DNA from: a virus
IMG/VR virus record: IMGVR_UViG_3300028844_004047
Coordinates: 1-64,000 of that record
DNA length: 64,000 nucleotides
Strand: one strand, 5' to 3'
Below are positions 7,595-15,522 of the stretch, piece by piece (the stretch's first letter is position 1; each line of letters begins with the position of its first letter). The notes beneath the pieces were generated by a model. It saw nothing but the letters and a program-made list of their open reading frames with translations. It made no database searches and was not told where the DNA came from. The position numbers were made by a program, and so were the translations under genes.

Positions 7595-7908
7595 TGAATA
7601 GGTTAGATAATTTTGTAAACACTGCGACACCAATACAATTTTATGGTGATCCAGATCCTTTTCAAGTTAGGTTAGCATTTGGCGACTATGAGTTGAGTAT
7701 TGTAAAACACAAAGGTTCATATGGCGGCGAAATGGGTCTTTATGAAATTGGAGTGTTTAAAGATAGTTTAATGGAAGAAATGACAGGTATTACTGAAGAT
7801 GGTGATACTGTTAAAGGATTCCTATCTAAAGACGAAGTGGATGGAATTATTATTAAAATGTTTACACTTACTGGTAAAGAACCAAAACAAATCGTGGAGC
7901 AAATGTAA
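7594..7908 (+). CDS. Hypothetical protein, 104 aa
   Basis: Its ATG overlaps the stop of the preceding gene (TTAATG). The sequence suggests a small beta-rich domain (VRLAFGDYELSIVKHKG) with a helical C-terminus. Translationally coupled on both sides. Function unknown. Confidence 0.65.
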   Translation: MNRLDNFVNTATPIQFYGDPDPFQVRLAFGDYELSIVKHKGSYGGEMGLYEIGVFKDSLMEEMTGITEDGDTVKGFLSKDEVDGIIIKMFTLTGKEPKQIVEQM

Positions 7909-8204
7909 TGCAAAATAGTAACGAACTTCAAACGGCACTAGATGCCATTCAAGCAATTCGTACTCAATCAGATTTAAATGTCCTTGCTGAAGCATGGAAA
8001 AATCAACAGACTTTTATTGCCACTCGCATTGGTCGTATGGTAAAGAAAGGTGACACTATCCAATGGGAAAACCGGGGTGTTATTAAAACTGGAACAATCG
8101 TCAAAATGAATAAGAAAACCTGTGAAATTCAAAATGCAGGTGCTACTCCTTTTGGACGTACAGTTACAAAAATCTACAATTCAATGATTGTAGGGAAAGT
8201 ATAG
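7908..8204 (+). CDS. Small KOW/SH3-like protein, 98 aa
   Basis: Helical N-terminus, then GDTIQWENRGVIKTGTIVKM (residues 43-62), which has the pattern of a KOW/SH3-like barrel that can bind nucleic acid or ribosomal components. The start overlaps the preceding stop. The fold is inferred from pattern only. Confidence 0.6.
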   Translation: MQNSNELQTALDAIQAIRTQSDLNVLAEAWKNQQTFIATRIGRMVKKGDTIQWENRGVIKTGTIVKMNKKTCEIQNAGATPFGRTVTKIYNSMIVGKV

Positions 8205-8212
8205 AGGTAGGT

Positions 8213-8359
8213 ATGATTAGGTTCGCAATTTTGGTAGCCATATTTTTAGCAATCTATCCAATGATTGGAAATGGCTGGGAACAATTCAGTAATGACTTTG
8301 AAGAGTTTGGCGCAAGTGTTGAATTCGTTAAAAATGCATTTAAAAACTTGAAAGGTTAA
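8213..8359 (+). CDS. Small membrane protein, 48 aa
   Basis: ATG 8 nt after the previous stop, with AGAGGTAGGT upstream. Residues 2-18 form one hydrophobic helix, followed by an acidic soluble tail. Too short to assign to a family. Confidence 0.55.
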   Translation: MIRFAILVAIFLAIYPMIGNGWEQFSNDFEEFGASVEFVKNAFKNLKG

Positions 8360-8362
8360 AAA

Positions 8363-8569
8363 ATGACAAAAGTAGTAAGTTATGTAGATACAAATTATCT
8401 ACGAAAAAGGGTTTGTTCTATGACAACAGAACAAATTGTGGATAAAGCATTCAAAGTTAAGAATTGGATGGATATGAATAAAGATAATGATTGGGTACAA
8501 CAGGCTGGTCAAAATTTCATTCATAAACTTAATGCAACATATACTTTCGATGAGGGAGTGATACGATGA
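8363..8569 (+). CDS. Hypothetical protein, 68 aa
   Basis: Starts 3 nt after the preceding stop and ends in an ATGA overlap with the next gene. Helical and charged. No recognised family. Confidence 0.6.
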   Translation: MTKVVSYVDTNYLRKRVCSMTTEQIVDKAFKVKNWMDMNKDNDWVQQAGQNFIHKLNATYTFDEGVIR

Positions 8570-8745
8570 ACGATATCTTAGATGATATTGAAAACCTTGA
8601 AACTGCAATTACTCTTATTCAAGAAGGTGCTAGTGATGAGAAACAAATGGGAATCACAATGATTCAAAATGTTATTTCTCAAAAGCAAAAGCAAATTACA
8701 GATTTTGAAAAACAACTTGAGTTAGAATTTGTAGAAAGTATCTAA
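8566..8745 (+). CDS. Small helical protein, 59 aa
   Basis: ATGA overlap with the preceding gene, preceded by GGGAGTG. Rich in Glu, Gln and Leu with heptad spacing (residues 35-55), so probably a short coiled coil. The stop overlaps the next start (TAATG). Confidence 0.6.
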   Translation: MNDILDDIENLETAITLIQEGASDEKQMGITMIQNVISQKQKQITDFEKQLELEFVESI

Positions 8746-8999
8746 TGAACAAAGTTAAACAAAATTATTTTGTACAAATAAAAAAATTAACTGAGCAAAG
8801 AACTACTATTGCTCATCGGGCTATTGGCGTGTTATCGGCTGTTGTTCATATGAATCAAACTGCTGGAGTTGAAAGAATCGCACCAGCAACAATGGAAATG
8901 ATCACAGATTTTGTTAGCGAATATGACAATCTTTCAGAACAAATTAAACACACAGATTTATTGCTTGATTTAGTAGACCAGAAAGTAGATGAAGCATAA
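8745..8999 (+). CDS. Helical hypothetical protein, 84 aa
   Basis: Almost entirely alpha-helical with amphipathic patterning. It may pair with the small coiled-coil product just upstream, given the shared coupling and composition; that is inference. The stop overlaps the next start. Confidence 0.6.
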   Translation: MNKVKQNYFVQIKKLTEQRTTIAHRAIGVLSAVVHMNQTAGVERIAPATMEMITDFVSEYDNLSEQIKHTDLLLDLVDQKVDEA

Positions 9000-9214
9000 T
9001 GGATAATGTTATAAATGTAAAGGCAATGTTAGCCGCCAAGCAATTACAATCTAAGATTACTAGGGATATTGATAAAGAGAAATTCCAAGTACAAGTTGAA
9101 TATGATTGTATTAATAATGAAAAGTATAACTGGACTAATTTAGATTTTCAATTAGTCTGTAAAACAACTGGAAAGAAACATGAAATACCTGTTACTACTA
9201 TGTTTGGCAATTAG
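8999..9214 (+). CDS. Hypothetical protein, 71 aa
   Basis: Coupled to the preceding gene. N-terminal helix followed by beta-prone residues. Its 3' end overlaps the signal peptide region of the next gene by 35 nt in another frame. Confidence 0.55.
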   Translation: MDNVINVKAMLAAKQLQSKITRDIDKEKFQVQVEYDCINNEKYNWTNLDFQLVCKTTGKKHEIPVTTMFGN

Positions 9215-9545
9215 TGTTAGTGCCTGTTCGGCAACTAACCAACCTACAAGTATTCACCGTACTAGTACGGCAGATATGGATTTCGAACGAATTAATCACC
9301 TAGTGGTTGACTGTAAAATAGCAAAAGCCCAATATAACTGGCTAGATAGTAAAAGAACGGATAAGGTTGACAAACTCAAAAGTTCCGTGTATAGTAATAC
9401 TAGAGCTGGACAAATATATGCAAGTTTTACAGGACAAAGCAAATGGGCATACACAACAAGGAGTGGTTTAAGAAATGCAGTCATCGATTTTAAACAAAGT
9501 CAAATTCGCGAGCATTGTTGGCCTACTATGCCTATCGGGTACTAG
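9180..9545 (+). CDS. Exported lipoprotein, 121 aa
   Basis: Lipoprotein signal peptide with lipobox SVSAC (Cys16), so the mature protein is lipid-anchored in the envelope. The mature part is basic and contains two further Cys. It overlaps the flanking genes by 35 and 71 nt. With the next two exported products it forms an early envelope-directed set, perhaps for superinfection exclusion or surface change; the role is inferred. Confidence 0.7.
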   Translation: MKYLLLLCLAISVSACSATNQPTSIHRTSTADMDFERINHLVVDCKIAKAQYNWLDSKRTDKVDKLKSSVYSNTRAGQIYASFTGQSKWAYTTRSGLRNAVIDFKQSQIREHCWPTMPIGY

Positions 9546-10011
9546 TTATGCAAAAGAACGTTGCAGTGTTGTAACGTCAACAGAAACAGTTAGTGTAACA
9601 CAGATACAAAAATATGATAGTGTATCGAAAAGTGTTATTCCTAATCAAGATGGTACTTTAAATTGTAGTGTAATGTTTAATGCTTTAATTGGAGGTCAAT
9701 GGTATCCTGCTTATGGTAAAGCAGATGGACATACAAACCAAAATTATGTATGTAACCAAGCCTTAAAGAATGCACAAACGGAAGTTATCCGTATAGCAGG
9801 TGCAGAAAGAATTATTAATAACCAATATATGGTTTGTGATGATAATGTAGATTACAACAAAAAAGTTGGTTATGAATCAGAATTTACTTACAAAGGTTTT
9901 AGATGTAAGTATTTTATGCAAACTGTCGAACAAGCAGGCAAGTTGTATAATATAAACAAACCCGCTTGTGAAATCAGTCCTGGTCAATGGGTTGGGATTG
10001 AAAACTGGTAA
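9475..10011 (+). CDS. Secreted Cys-rich protein, 178 aa
   Basis: Sec signal peptide with cleavage expected after SYA (about residue 26). The mature protein has six or more Cys, suggesting disulfides in the periplasm. It overlaps the lipoprotein gene by 71 nt in another frame. No family recognised. Confidence 0.65.
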   Translation: MQSSILNKVKFASIVGLLCLSGTSYAKERCSVVTSTETVSVTQIQKYDSVSKSVIPNQDGTLNCSVMFNALIGGQWYPAYGKADGHTNQNYVCNQALKNAQTEVIRIAGAERIINNQYMVCDDNVDYNKKVGYESEFTYKGFRCKYFMQTVEQAGKLYNINKPACEISPGQWVGIENW

Positions 10012-10021
10012 AGAGGAAAAA

Positions 10022-10588
10022 ATGAACAAAGTAACAACAATAATTGCATTAGTAGGTGTAGTATTCCTTTCGGCTTGTAGTAGTATGACGCCAGGGAGTC
10101 CTGAAAGTCTTGCTAAACTACAAAAAGACAAAATGAAGGCTAAAGAAAAAGCCCTCGAGAATACAATCGATGAAATGCCGAAATGGTATTTGAAAACTCC
10201 AACAAGCGATTATGCCGTATACGCGGCTGGTACTGGTGTTTCAGATGATCCACAATACTCATTAGATATTGCTATTCTTAGAGCAAAGGTTATGTTAGCA
10301 GATAGACTGCAAGGTGAACTTTCTCAGAAAAGTAAGAGTATTAAAACTAATGGATCGGAAATCAATACACAGGCTACACAAAACGTTATTAATGGCGTAA
10401 ACGTAGCAGGGTATAAGATTAAACACAAGGTGCTAGAGTTAGAAAGTGGTCAAGTTAGAGCATATGTTCTTTTGGAGTACCCAATTAACGGTACTAATGA
10501 CGTTTTGGAATACAAAGCGACACAAGAGGATAAAAAGTTCAAAGATGGACTAACTGAAAAAGCATTATCCGATTTAGAAAAACTGTAG
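10022..10588 (+). CDS. LPP20-like lipoprotein
   Basis: The ATG at 10022 follows AGAGGAAAAA; an earlier in-frame start at 9968 lies inside the previous gene. Lipobox LSAC gives Cys20. The mature part (MPKWYL.., AAGTGVSDDPQYSLDIAILRAK) matches the LPP20 pattern of W, G-x-G and a helix rich in Ala. Bacterial members are envelope lipoproteins. It closes the early run just before a tRNA and a terminator. Confidence 0.75.
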   Translation: MNKVTTIIALVGVVFLSACSSMTPGSPESLAKLQKDKMKAKEKALENTIDEMPKWYLKTPTSDYAVYAAGTGVSDDPQYSLDIAILRAKVMLADRLQGELSQKSKSIKTNGSEINTQATQNVINGVNVAGYKIKHKVLELESGQVRAYVLLEYPINGTNDVLEYKATQEDKKFKDGLTEKALSDLEKL

Positions 10589-10599
10589 AGAATTCTTTA

Positions 10600-10677
10600 C
10601 TCCTGGTAGCTCAGTTGGATTAGAGCAACGGTCTTCTAAACCGTAGGTCGCAGGTTCGAGTCCTGCTCAGGAGGCCA
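10600..10677 (+). tRNA. tRNA-Arg (anticodon TCT)
   Basis: Complete cloverleaf: acceptor CTCCTGG/TCAGGAG, anticodon stem ACGGT/ACCGT with TCT at 10635-10637, T arm GCAGG-TTCGAGT-CCTGC, encoded CCA at 10675-10677. It reads AGA, which the phage uses very heavily for Arg. Confidence 0.95.
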
Positions 10678-10682
10678 ATTAT

Positions 10683-10716
10683 AGGCAATGGTACTTTAAA
10701 GTATCATTGCCTTTTT
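10683..10716 (+). terminator. Rho-independent terminator after tRNA-Arg
   Basis: AGGCAATGGTACTT pairs with AAGTATCATTGCCT (one wobble), followed by TTTT. It ends the long early transcript. Confidence 0.85.
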
Positions 10717-10721
10717 GGGTG

Positions 10722-10729
10722 AATAAATA
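10722..10729 (+). promoter_or_regulatory. Late promoter AATAAATA
   Basis: Directly after the terminator and 23 nt before the ATG at 10753, with AAAGGTG as ribosome binding site between. It drives the five-gene operon to 14374. Confidence 0.65.
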
Positions 10730-10752
10730 CTAATATAATCTAAAGGTGAAAA

Positions 10753-11868
10753 ATGAAGGCTTTTGTTATTGTCCACGATAATCCGAAGGACACATGGTTT
10801 TATAAGGTCGCCACCAACTACACTAAACTTAATTTTGATTACTGTATGGCAGACCGTTTTAGCGAAAATGCTGAATGGCATTTTTATGAGACCAATAACC
10901 TTGATTGGAAAAAGTTCAATCAATATGATTTCACTGTTGCAGTTAAACCTGGAACTATATTCCCTTATTCATATTTCCAAAGAGTTATAGAACACCAAAT
11001 TGGTAAATTCAAATGGAACACCGTTGGACCATCTATGATTTATTGCCCAACAGGCGTAGGAACCACAGAAATTAAACTACCATATAACTTCAGCCATGTA
11101 AACCCAGAAAATGCAGACACATTTAGTGAAACACATGATAGTGCAATAGATATGGTTTTAAAGAATTCAAACCTGGCTTACGTTGTACACAATGAGATAC
11201 CAAAGCCCGTGTATGAGCTTAACAAACCCGTTAAATGGGCAATGACAGTGAGTTCTGGCTTCTATATTAACTATATTCTACAAGATGCTGGCTTTGATAA
11301 TAACACTATTGTAAACCATATTGATATAAGCAAAAGCAGTTTAGCAGTAAGAAAGTATACAATAGAACACTGGGACGGAGAAGATTATTTGTCTTGGTTA
11401 GACCATTTATATGATAAATTTCCCTTATTAACAGTCTTTAACGGAAAACAATTTAGACGTGGACATAGACCCACTCATAATGTTTTAGAACATATGGACA
11501 CAAAATGGACAAAGAGTCAATGGCAAGAACATTGGAAAAAATATCAAAAATGTAAACACAATTATTATGTTTGTAACTTAGGAGATACTAGTGCATTCAA
11601 AAAAATATTAGCAGAACATAGAGCATATGATTCTAGTGTATTTTGGTATAACGGTGCATTAAAAAGACAACCTGCAAATGTTAATAAAACAAGTAACCAA
11701 AGTCATCAAAATGCAAAAAGATTTATTGATACTTTAGTGAATTACAATCCAGAATTATTGGTATATGGATCGGATCATTGTTGTAATACATTTAATGGAA
11801 TAACATCTAAACAAGCACTAGAACAAATGGCAAGAGATTCAAGAGCAGATTTATGGAAACAGGTGTAA
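10753..11868 (+). CDS. Unknown 371-aa protein heading a modification-type operon
   Basis: Large soluble protein with no signal peptide or membrane segment. It has an alpha/beta N-terminal half (MKAFVIVHDN.., FTVAVKPGTIF near residue 60) and a Trp/His/Lys-rich C-terminal half. The first half has the look of a glycosyltransferase-like or Rossmann-like fold, but I see no diagnostic motif and do not assign one. It overlaps the PP-loop ATPase gene by 16 nt, so the two products are probably made together. A late promoter lies upstream. Confidence 0.7.
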   Translation: MKAFVIVHDNPKDTWFYKVATNYTKLNFDYCMADRFSENAEWHFYETNNLDWKKFNQYDFTVAVKPGTIFPYSYFQRVIEHQIGKFKWNTVGPSMIYCPTGVGTTEIKLPYNFSHVNPENADTFSETHDSAIDMVLKNSNLAYVVHNEIPKPVYELNKPVKWAMTVSSGFYINYILQDAGFDNNTIVNHIDISKSSLAVRKYTIEHWDGEDYLSWLDHLYDKFPLLTVFNGKQFRRGHRPTHNVLEHMDTKWTKSQWQEHWKKYQKCKHNYYVCNLGDTSAFKKILAEHRAYDSSVFWYNGALKRQPANVNKTSNQSHQNAKRFIDTLVNYNPELLVYGSDHCCNTFNGITSKQALEQMARDSRADLWKQV

Positions 11869-12440
11869 TACCACAACATAAACGTATAGGCATTTTGTTT
11901 AGTGGAGGTGCTGATAGTACACTTATGTTATATCAACTTTCCAAAACACATCCAGACAGTGAGTTTTATTTGTATGTAGGATCTAGATTAGATGACGGTC
12001 AATATCATTTAGATAATTGTAATAATATACTAAATGAATTAAAACTAAATAATATTAAAGCATATGCAATATATACTTTTAAAGATAGAGCTGAAGGAAA
12101 AGCAAATAGAGATAAGTTAAGAAAACAATTTTTTGATTATCATAACTTAGATTGCTTTATAAATGGCTTTACTCGAAACCCTTCCGAATACATTGGAGAA
12201 GGCGAAGACCAATCACGCAACAAACAAATGGAAAAGGTAGTTACTACACCGAATGGGTTAACTATGTATAGACCTTTAGCAGATTTAGATAAAAAAGGTG
12301 TTGCAAAACTTTATAAAGAATACGGTATATTAGATTCTTTATTTCCATTAACTATAAGTTGTGAAGCAAAACAACCACCGAGACCTTGTAAAGAATGTTG
12401 GTGGTGTAAAGAAAGGCACTGGGCCTTTGGAGAATATTAA
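11853..12440 (+). CDS. PP-loop ATP pyrophosphatase, QueC-like
   Basis: Adenylates a substrate using ATP and releases pyrophosphate. SGGADST at 17-23 is the PP-loop signature. The C-terminal Cys set (SCEAKQPP, CKECWWCKER) matches the zinc site position of QueC, which makes 7-cyano-7-deazaguanine. At 195 residues it is slightly shorter than typical QueC. No QueD, QueE or FolE is present in this window, so queuosine or deazaguanine synthesis is not shown. The genes around it (two oxygenases, a methyltransferase) suggest a multi-step modification. Confidence 0.78.
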   Translation: METGVIPQHKRIGILFSGGADSTLMLYQLSKTHPDSEFYLYVGSRLDDGQYHLDNCNNILNELKLNNIKAYAIYTFKDRAEGKANRDKLRKQFFDYHNLDCFINGFTRNPSEYIGEGEDQSRNKQMEKVVTTPNGLTMYRPLADLDKKGVAKLYKEYGILDSLFPLTISCEAKQPPRPCKECWWCKERHWAFGEY

Positions 12441-13228
12441 TGCAATTTTATGATTTAGAATTTAGTAGAGATCCTTTATTGATGTGGGAAAAGTTAAAAA
12501 CAAAACCACCGGTTGATAAAGAAGGATACAATAGCCTTTATGATTTTTGTAAAGCAACAAGTAGATATCACTTTGACGAATCAAGAGATGATATTGTAGA
12601 ACTAGATGGGGATTGTCCTCCAGTAATACCTGTTGGAAATTTTGGTGGAGACTGGGACGAAGCAGTAGCAGAATTAAGTAAAGAAACTAAACCAGCAGAT
12701 TTTAAGTTTCGTAAAGAAACTAGAAAAGATACAACAAACGATTGGGAAGAAAACGACTTTAAAAAATGGGGATATGATATCGATGGTGGATACACTATTG
12801 CAAATAGAACTTTACACCCTAAACTAAAAGATAGTTTACAATATATTGTTGATGCATTTGGATTTGAAAAACCAGGTGTAGTAAAATTTGATGTACAAAA
12901 ACCTGGGCAATGTTTTTATTGGCATTTAGATAATTTTGGTGGAGTACTTAAAAAATCCAGACAAGAATATGATAATGCTGATAAAGGAGATTTGGATCAA
13001 CGTAAAGTAATGAGAACAATGATATTTTTAGATGACCAGCATCAAGGACAAATATTTCAACTAGGCAATCTATTAATAAAATGGAAACGTGGCGATTGTA
13101 TTACATGGCCCTGGAGAGATGTTCCACATGGAACTTGTAATTACGGACATAAACCAAGACCCGTGCTAAACATAACTGGCGTAGTAACAGAAAAAACTAA
13201 AGAATTTCTATCTAATGCAACAACTTAA
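12440..13228 (+). CDS. 2OG-Fe(II) oxygenase-like protein, Asp/Asn hydroxylase type
   Basis: 262 residues. WHLDN (about 174-178) supplies the His and Asp iron ligands, and VPHGTCNYGHKPRPVLNITG, i.e. the region from about 232, supplies the distal His and the Arg that binds 2-oxoglutarate. This matches aspartyl/asparaginyl beta-hydroxylase-like dioxygenases. The first 120 residues are a charged region of unknown role. Its start shares one base with the previous stop. Confidence 0.75.
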   Translation: MQFYDLEFSRDPLLMWEKLKTKPPVDKEGYNSLYDFCKATSRYHFDESRDDIVELDGDCPPVIPVGNFGGDWDEAVAELSKETKPADFKFRKETRKDTTNDWEENDFKKWGYDIDGGYTIANRTLHPKLKDSLQYIVDAFGFEKPGVVKFDVQKPGQCFYWHLDNFGGVLKKSRQEYDNADKGDLDQRKVMRTMIFLDDQHQGQIFQLGNLLIKWKRGDCITWPWRDVPHGTCNYGHKPRPVLNITGVVTEKTKEFLSNATT

Positions 13229-13754
13229 AGATATCTTTCAACAAGGTAGTACAGACATTTATAGATGGCCCGATTGTGCTACACCTATGATAGATAAGAT
13301 AAATGAATTAAAACCAAACGCAGTAATAGATTTAGGCTGTGGTGCTAATTTATACAAAAAGTGGATTAATAATTTAGTTGGTTTAGATATAGCAACTACT
13401 GAAGCAGATATAAATGGTTTAATTGAAGATTTACCATTTAATGATAATAGTGCAGATGTTGTACTTGCTTTAGGTAGTATAAATTTTGGTAGTGAAGATT
13501 TAATCAGAACACAACTTGACGAAGTAAAAAGAATAACAAAGCCAAGCGGACATATATTTTTTAGAGTTATGTGTGAACATAAACATGAACTATATTATCC
13601 ATGGAATGAAAAGAAAGCAAAACAGTTTGCAAAAGAATTTGGATTTACATTTGTAGATGGACCTAGAGTTATATATAAAACAATATGGGAAACTAGAGAA
13701 AAAACAGTCGGTGATAGAGGGCAAGAAAGGCTTTATTGGGAATGGACAATTTAA
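13215..13754 (+). CDS. SAM-dependent methyltransferase, class I
   Basis: 179 residues with motif I VIDLGCGANLYKKW (about 37-50), acidic end of strand 2 (VGLDIA), and DLPFNDNSADVVLALGS as motifs for the SAM pocket. The substrate is unknown. It overlaps both neighbours by 13-14 nt, so it is made in step with the two oxygenases and the PP-loop enzyme. Confidence 0.82.
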   Translation: MQQLKDIFQQGSTDIYRWPDCATPMIDKINELKPNAVIDLGCGANLYKKWINNLVGLDIATTEADINGLIEDLPFNDNSADVVLALGSINFGSEDLIRTQLDEVKRITKPSGHIFFRVMCEHKHELYYPWNEKKAKQFAKEFGFTFVDGPRVIYKTIWETREKTVGDRGQERLYWEWTI

Positions 13755-14374
13755 GAATTTATAGCGGAACATCAGAAGCAGAACATCATTGTGTACTAGA
13801 AGGTGTTGTTTGGGATAAACAGGAATTATTAGATTTTTATAATCAGTTTGATGACAGTTGTCATTTACCATGGAATGAATTTAAAAAGAAATACAATAAA
13901 GACAATCCTTATCGCAAAACACTTACTGATAAGTTTAGACAAATATACGCACCTAATTTTGAAGGTAAAGAACTTATTGAATATCCAGTTATACAAAAGT
14001 TTATTAAACAGTTTAATTTTAAAGTACCATTAAGTGTAACAGATGTACAAATATTAGCATACGAACCTGGCTTTGCATTTGTACCGCATATTGACCAAGA
14101 GGTAGAATTAAGCATTATGTTACCTATTATTCCAGATGATGGTGGCGAGCCTTTAACATTTTTAGAAGGAGATGACTTTCGCAATCCTGGAAAAGAGATT
14201 TACAAAGTTTATTACAGTACAGAACATCCAACATTAGTAACAGGTAAAACTATTCATAGTGTTGAAGAAATGAAAGATTTCAGAGTAGTATTACGTTTTC
14301 GTACAAATGGAGAAACATACGAAGATGTAATTAAAAAACATAAAAAAGGTGAATTTATTTTACCATTATCGTAA
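13742..14374 (+). CDS. 2OG-Fe(II) oxygenase
   Basis: The ATG at 13742 is preferred to a TTG at 13736. PHIDQEVELSIMLPI (about 115-129) holds the HxD iron ligands; TIHSVEEMKDFRVVLRFR near 175-192 holds the distal His and the Arg for 2-oxoglutarate. 210 residues is normal for a stand-alone phage dioxygenase. Last gene of the late operon; an independent tRNA promoter follows 9 nt later. Confidence 0.8.
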   Translation: MDNLRIYSGTSEAEHHCVLEGVVWDKQELLDFYNQFDDSCHLPWNEFKKKYNKDNPYRKTLTDKFRQIYAPNFEGKELIEYPVIQKFIKQFNFKVPLSVTDVQILAYEPGFAFVPHIDQEVELSIMLPIIPDDGGEPLTFLEGDDFRNPGKEIYKVYYSTEHPTLVTGKTIHSVEEMKDFRVVLRFRTNGETYEDVIKKHKKGEFILPLS

Positions 14375-14382
14375 AATAAATG

Positions 14383-14411
14383 TTGACACATTGCATTTTC
14401 TTTGCTATATT
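14383..14411 (+). promoter_or_regulatory. Sigma70-type promoter for tRNA-Trp
   Basis: TTGACA at 14383-14388, exactly 17 nt, TATATT at 14406-14411. The tRNA starts 21 nt downstream. It lacks the AAGTTAA leader of the cassette family. Confidence 0.85.
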
Positions 14412-14432
14412 AAATCATAACGTTGTTTATGA

Positions 14433-14518
14433 GGGGGTGCGGTGCAGTTGGAGAGGCACACTGGTCTCCAAAACCAGGACATGAGTCAAAATAGGTTCGA
14501 ATCCTTTCACCTCTGCCA
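14433..14518 (+). tRNA. tRNA-Trp (anticodon CCA), unusual long variable region
   Basis: Acceptor GGGGGTG/CACCTCT with two G-T pairs, D stem GTGC/GCAC, anticodon stem CTGGT/ACCAG with CCA at 14468-14470, encoded CCA tail. Between the anticodon and T stems lie about 13 nt (GACATGAGTCAAA) that can form a GAC/GTC mini-stem, where tRNA-Trp normally has about 5. Position 8 is C instead of U and the T stem has one mismatch. Confidence 0.82.
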
Positions 14519-14533
14519 ACGTAAGGAAACAAT

Positions 14534-14731
14534 ATGCATAAGGCAAAACAATTAGAATTATTTAAGGACAACATATTTGATACAACAACAAAGATTCGTA
14601 TATTAAAAGAAGAGATTGCATATGCGAAATCACAGTTGGAGCCACACGATACAGGACATATACATACTGCTATCAGTTGGATGAAAGAAAGAGTTAGAGC
14701 CTTAAAAAAGAAACCAAATTTGGGTGAATAA
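14534..14731 (+). CDS. Small helical protein between tRNA genes, 65 aa
   Basis: AAGGAAAC lies before the ATG. Predicted to be a helical hairpin with basic C-terminus (ERVRALKKK). Co-transcribed with four tRNA genes. Unknown function. Confidence 0.6.
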   Translation: MHKAKQLELFKDNIFDTTTKIRILKEEIAYAKSQLEPHDTGHIHTAISWMKERVRALKKKPNLGE

Positions 14732-14734
14732 AAA

Positions 14735-14821
14735 GCCTGCGTGGCGGAATAGGTAGACGCAACGGACTTAAAATCCGTTATCGATTACGGTGTGTGGGTT
14801 CGAGTCCCTCCGCAGGCACCA
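14735..14821 (+). tRNA. tRNA-Leu (anticodon TAA)
   Basis: Acceptor GCCTGCG/CGCAGGC, anticodon TAA at 14769-14771 in stem ACGGA/TCCGT, class II variable arm, T arm GTGGGTTCGAGTCCCTC, CCA encoded. It reads TTA, a very frequent codon in these genes. Confidence 0.95.
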
Positions 14822-14835
14822 CCCAGAATTCATAT

Positions 14836-14910
14836 GGTCCCTTCGTCTAGTGGTTAGGACAACGGTTTTTCATACCGTAAACAGGAGTTCAATTCTCCTA
14901 GGGACTACCA
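14836..14910 (+). tRNA. tRNA-Glu (anticodon TTC)
   Basis: Acceptor GGTCCCT/AGGGACT, typical tRNA-Glu D arm (TTCGTCTAGTGGTTAGGAC), anticodon TTC at 14869-14871, CCA encoded. It reads GAA, the dominant Glu codon here. Confidence 0.95.
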
Positions 14911-15026
14911 AATTGTCGAGTGAGTGTAAACACGGTTAAGCCAATAAACGACATTAAAATTAAGACATTGGTAGGAAACAAGGCGCCTTCATTAGAAAGA
15001 CCTTCTTTTACTTCATTTTTAAATGC

Positions 15027-15055
15027 TTGACATTGTGGTATATTTCGTGTATTAT
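15027..15055 (+). promoter_or_regulatory. Sigma70-type promoter
   Basis: TTGACA at 15027-15032, 17 nt, TATTAT at 15050-15055, then AACAGTATAATT. The upstream 110 nt after tRNA-Glu hold no convincing gene. Confidence 0.82.
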
Positions 15056-15085
15056 AACAGTATAATTAATTGAAAGGACTACAAA

Positions 15086-15325
15086 ATGGGAAGAGTATTT
15101 ACACAAGACACACTTAACACTACCGGCTATAACAAAAGTGAACTTATTCTAGTTTTAACAAAAATGATTAGAACTGGACTAGCAAAAAGTGTGGGTGAAG
15201 CAATAAAAATGCTAGACGAGGGTACAGTAAATAAAGAAGAATTGTTAGAATTAGTTATTAAATCCCATCAACAAGAACTTCCTAAGTCTGAAACACAGGA
15301 AGAAGTTAAAGTTAACGTAAGGTAA
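15086..15325 (+). CDS. Hypothetical protein, 79 aa
   Basis: GAAAGGA before the ATG. Helical, with ELILVLTKMIRTGLAKSVGE resembling a small helix-turn-helix-like bundle but without a clear DNA-binding signature. Followed by an acidic tail. Confidence 0.65.
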   Translation: MGRVFTQDTLNTTGYNKSELILVLTKMIRTGLAKSVGEAIKMLDEGTVNKEELLELVIKSHQQELPKSETQEEVKVNVR

Positions 15326-15330
15326 TAAAT

Positions 15331-15519
15331 ATGTTTAACAAAGTAGGCGACTTTTTACAGTCGCGAGCAGAAAATAACGAATCCAGAGCACAACGTAGAG
15401 AAAATGCTCGTAAGGCGTATAAGTTGGCAAAAAAAATGCGTAAGGAACTTGAAAAAGATCCTGAGTTGGCAAAAGCCGTTAGAGATGGTAACCAACAACT
15501 TAAAACACCTATTAAATAA
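15331..15519 (+). CDS. Basic coiled-coil-like protein, 62 aa
   Basis: Starts 5 nt after the previous stop. Nearly all helix with many Arg and Lys (ESRAQRRENARKAYKLAKK). Could bind RNA or DNA; no family. Confidence 0.6.
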   Translation: MFNKVGDFLQSRAENNESRAQRRENARKAYKLAKKMRKELEKDPELAKAVRDGNQQLKTPIK

Positions 15520-15522
15520 TAT

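Noticed and set aside
11853-12440. Full queuosine or 7-deazaguanine DNA modification pathway
   Set aside because: Only a QueC-like enzyme is present; QueD, QueE, FolE and a DpdA-type transglycosylase are not in this window, so the claim would be too strong.
14911-15030. Minus-strand open frame ending in a hydrophobic segment (NVLILMSFIGLTVFTLT)
   Set aside because: Protein-like, but no ATG or GTG start, no ribosome binding site, and a usable start only at a TTG giving 27 residues. Could be a relic; not annotated.
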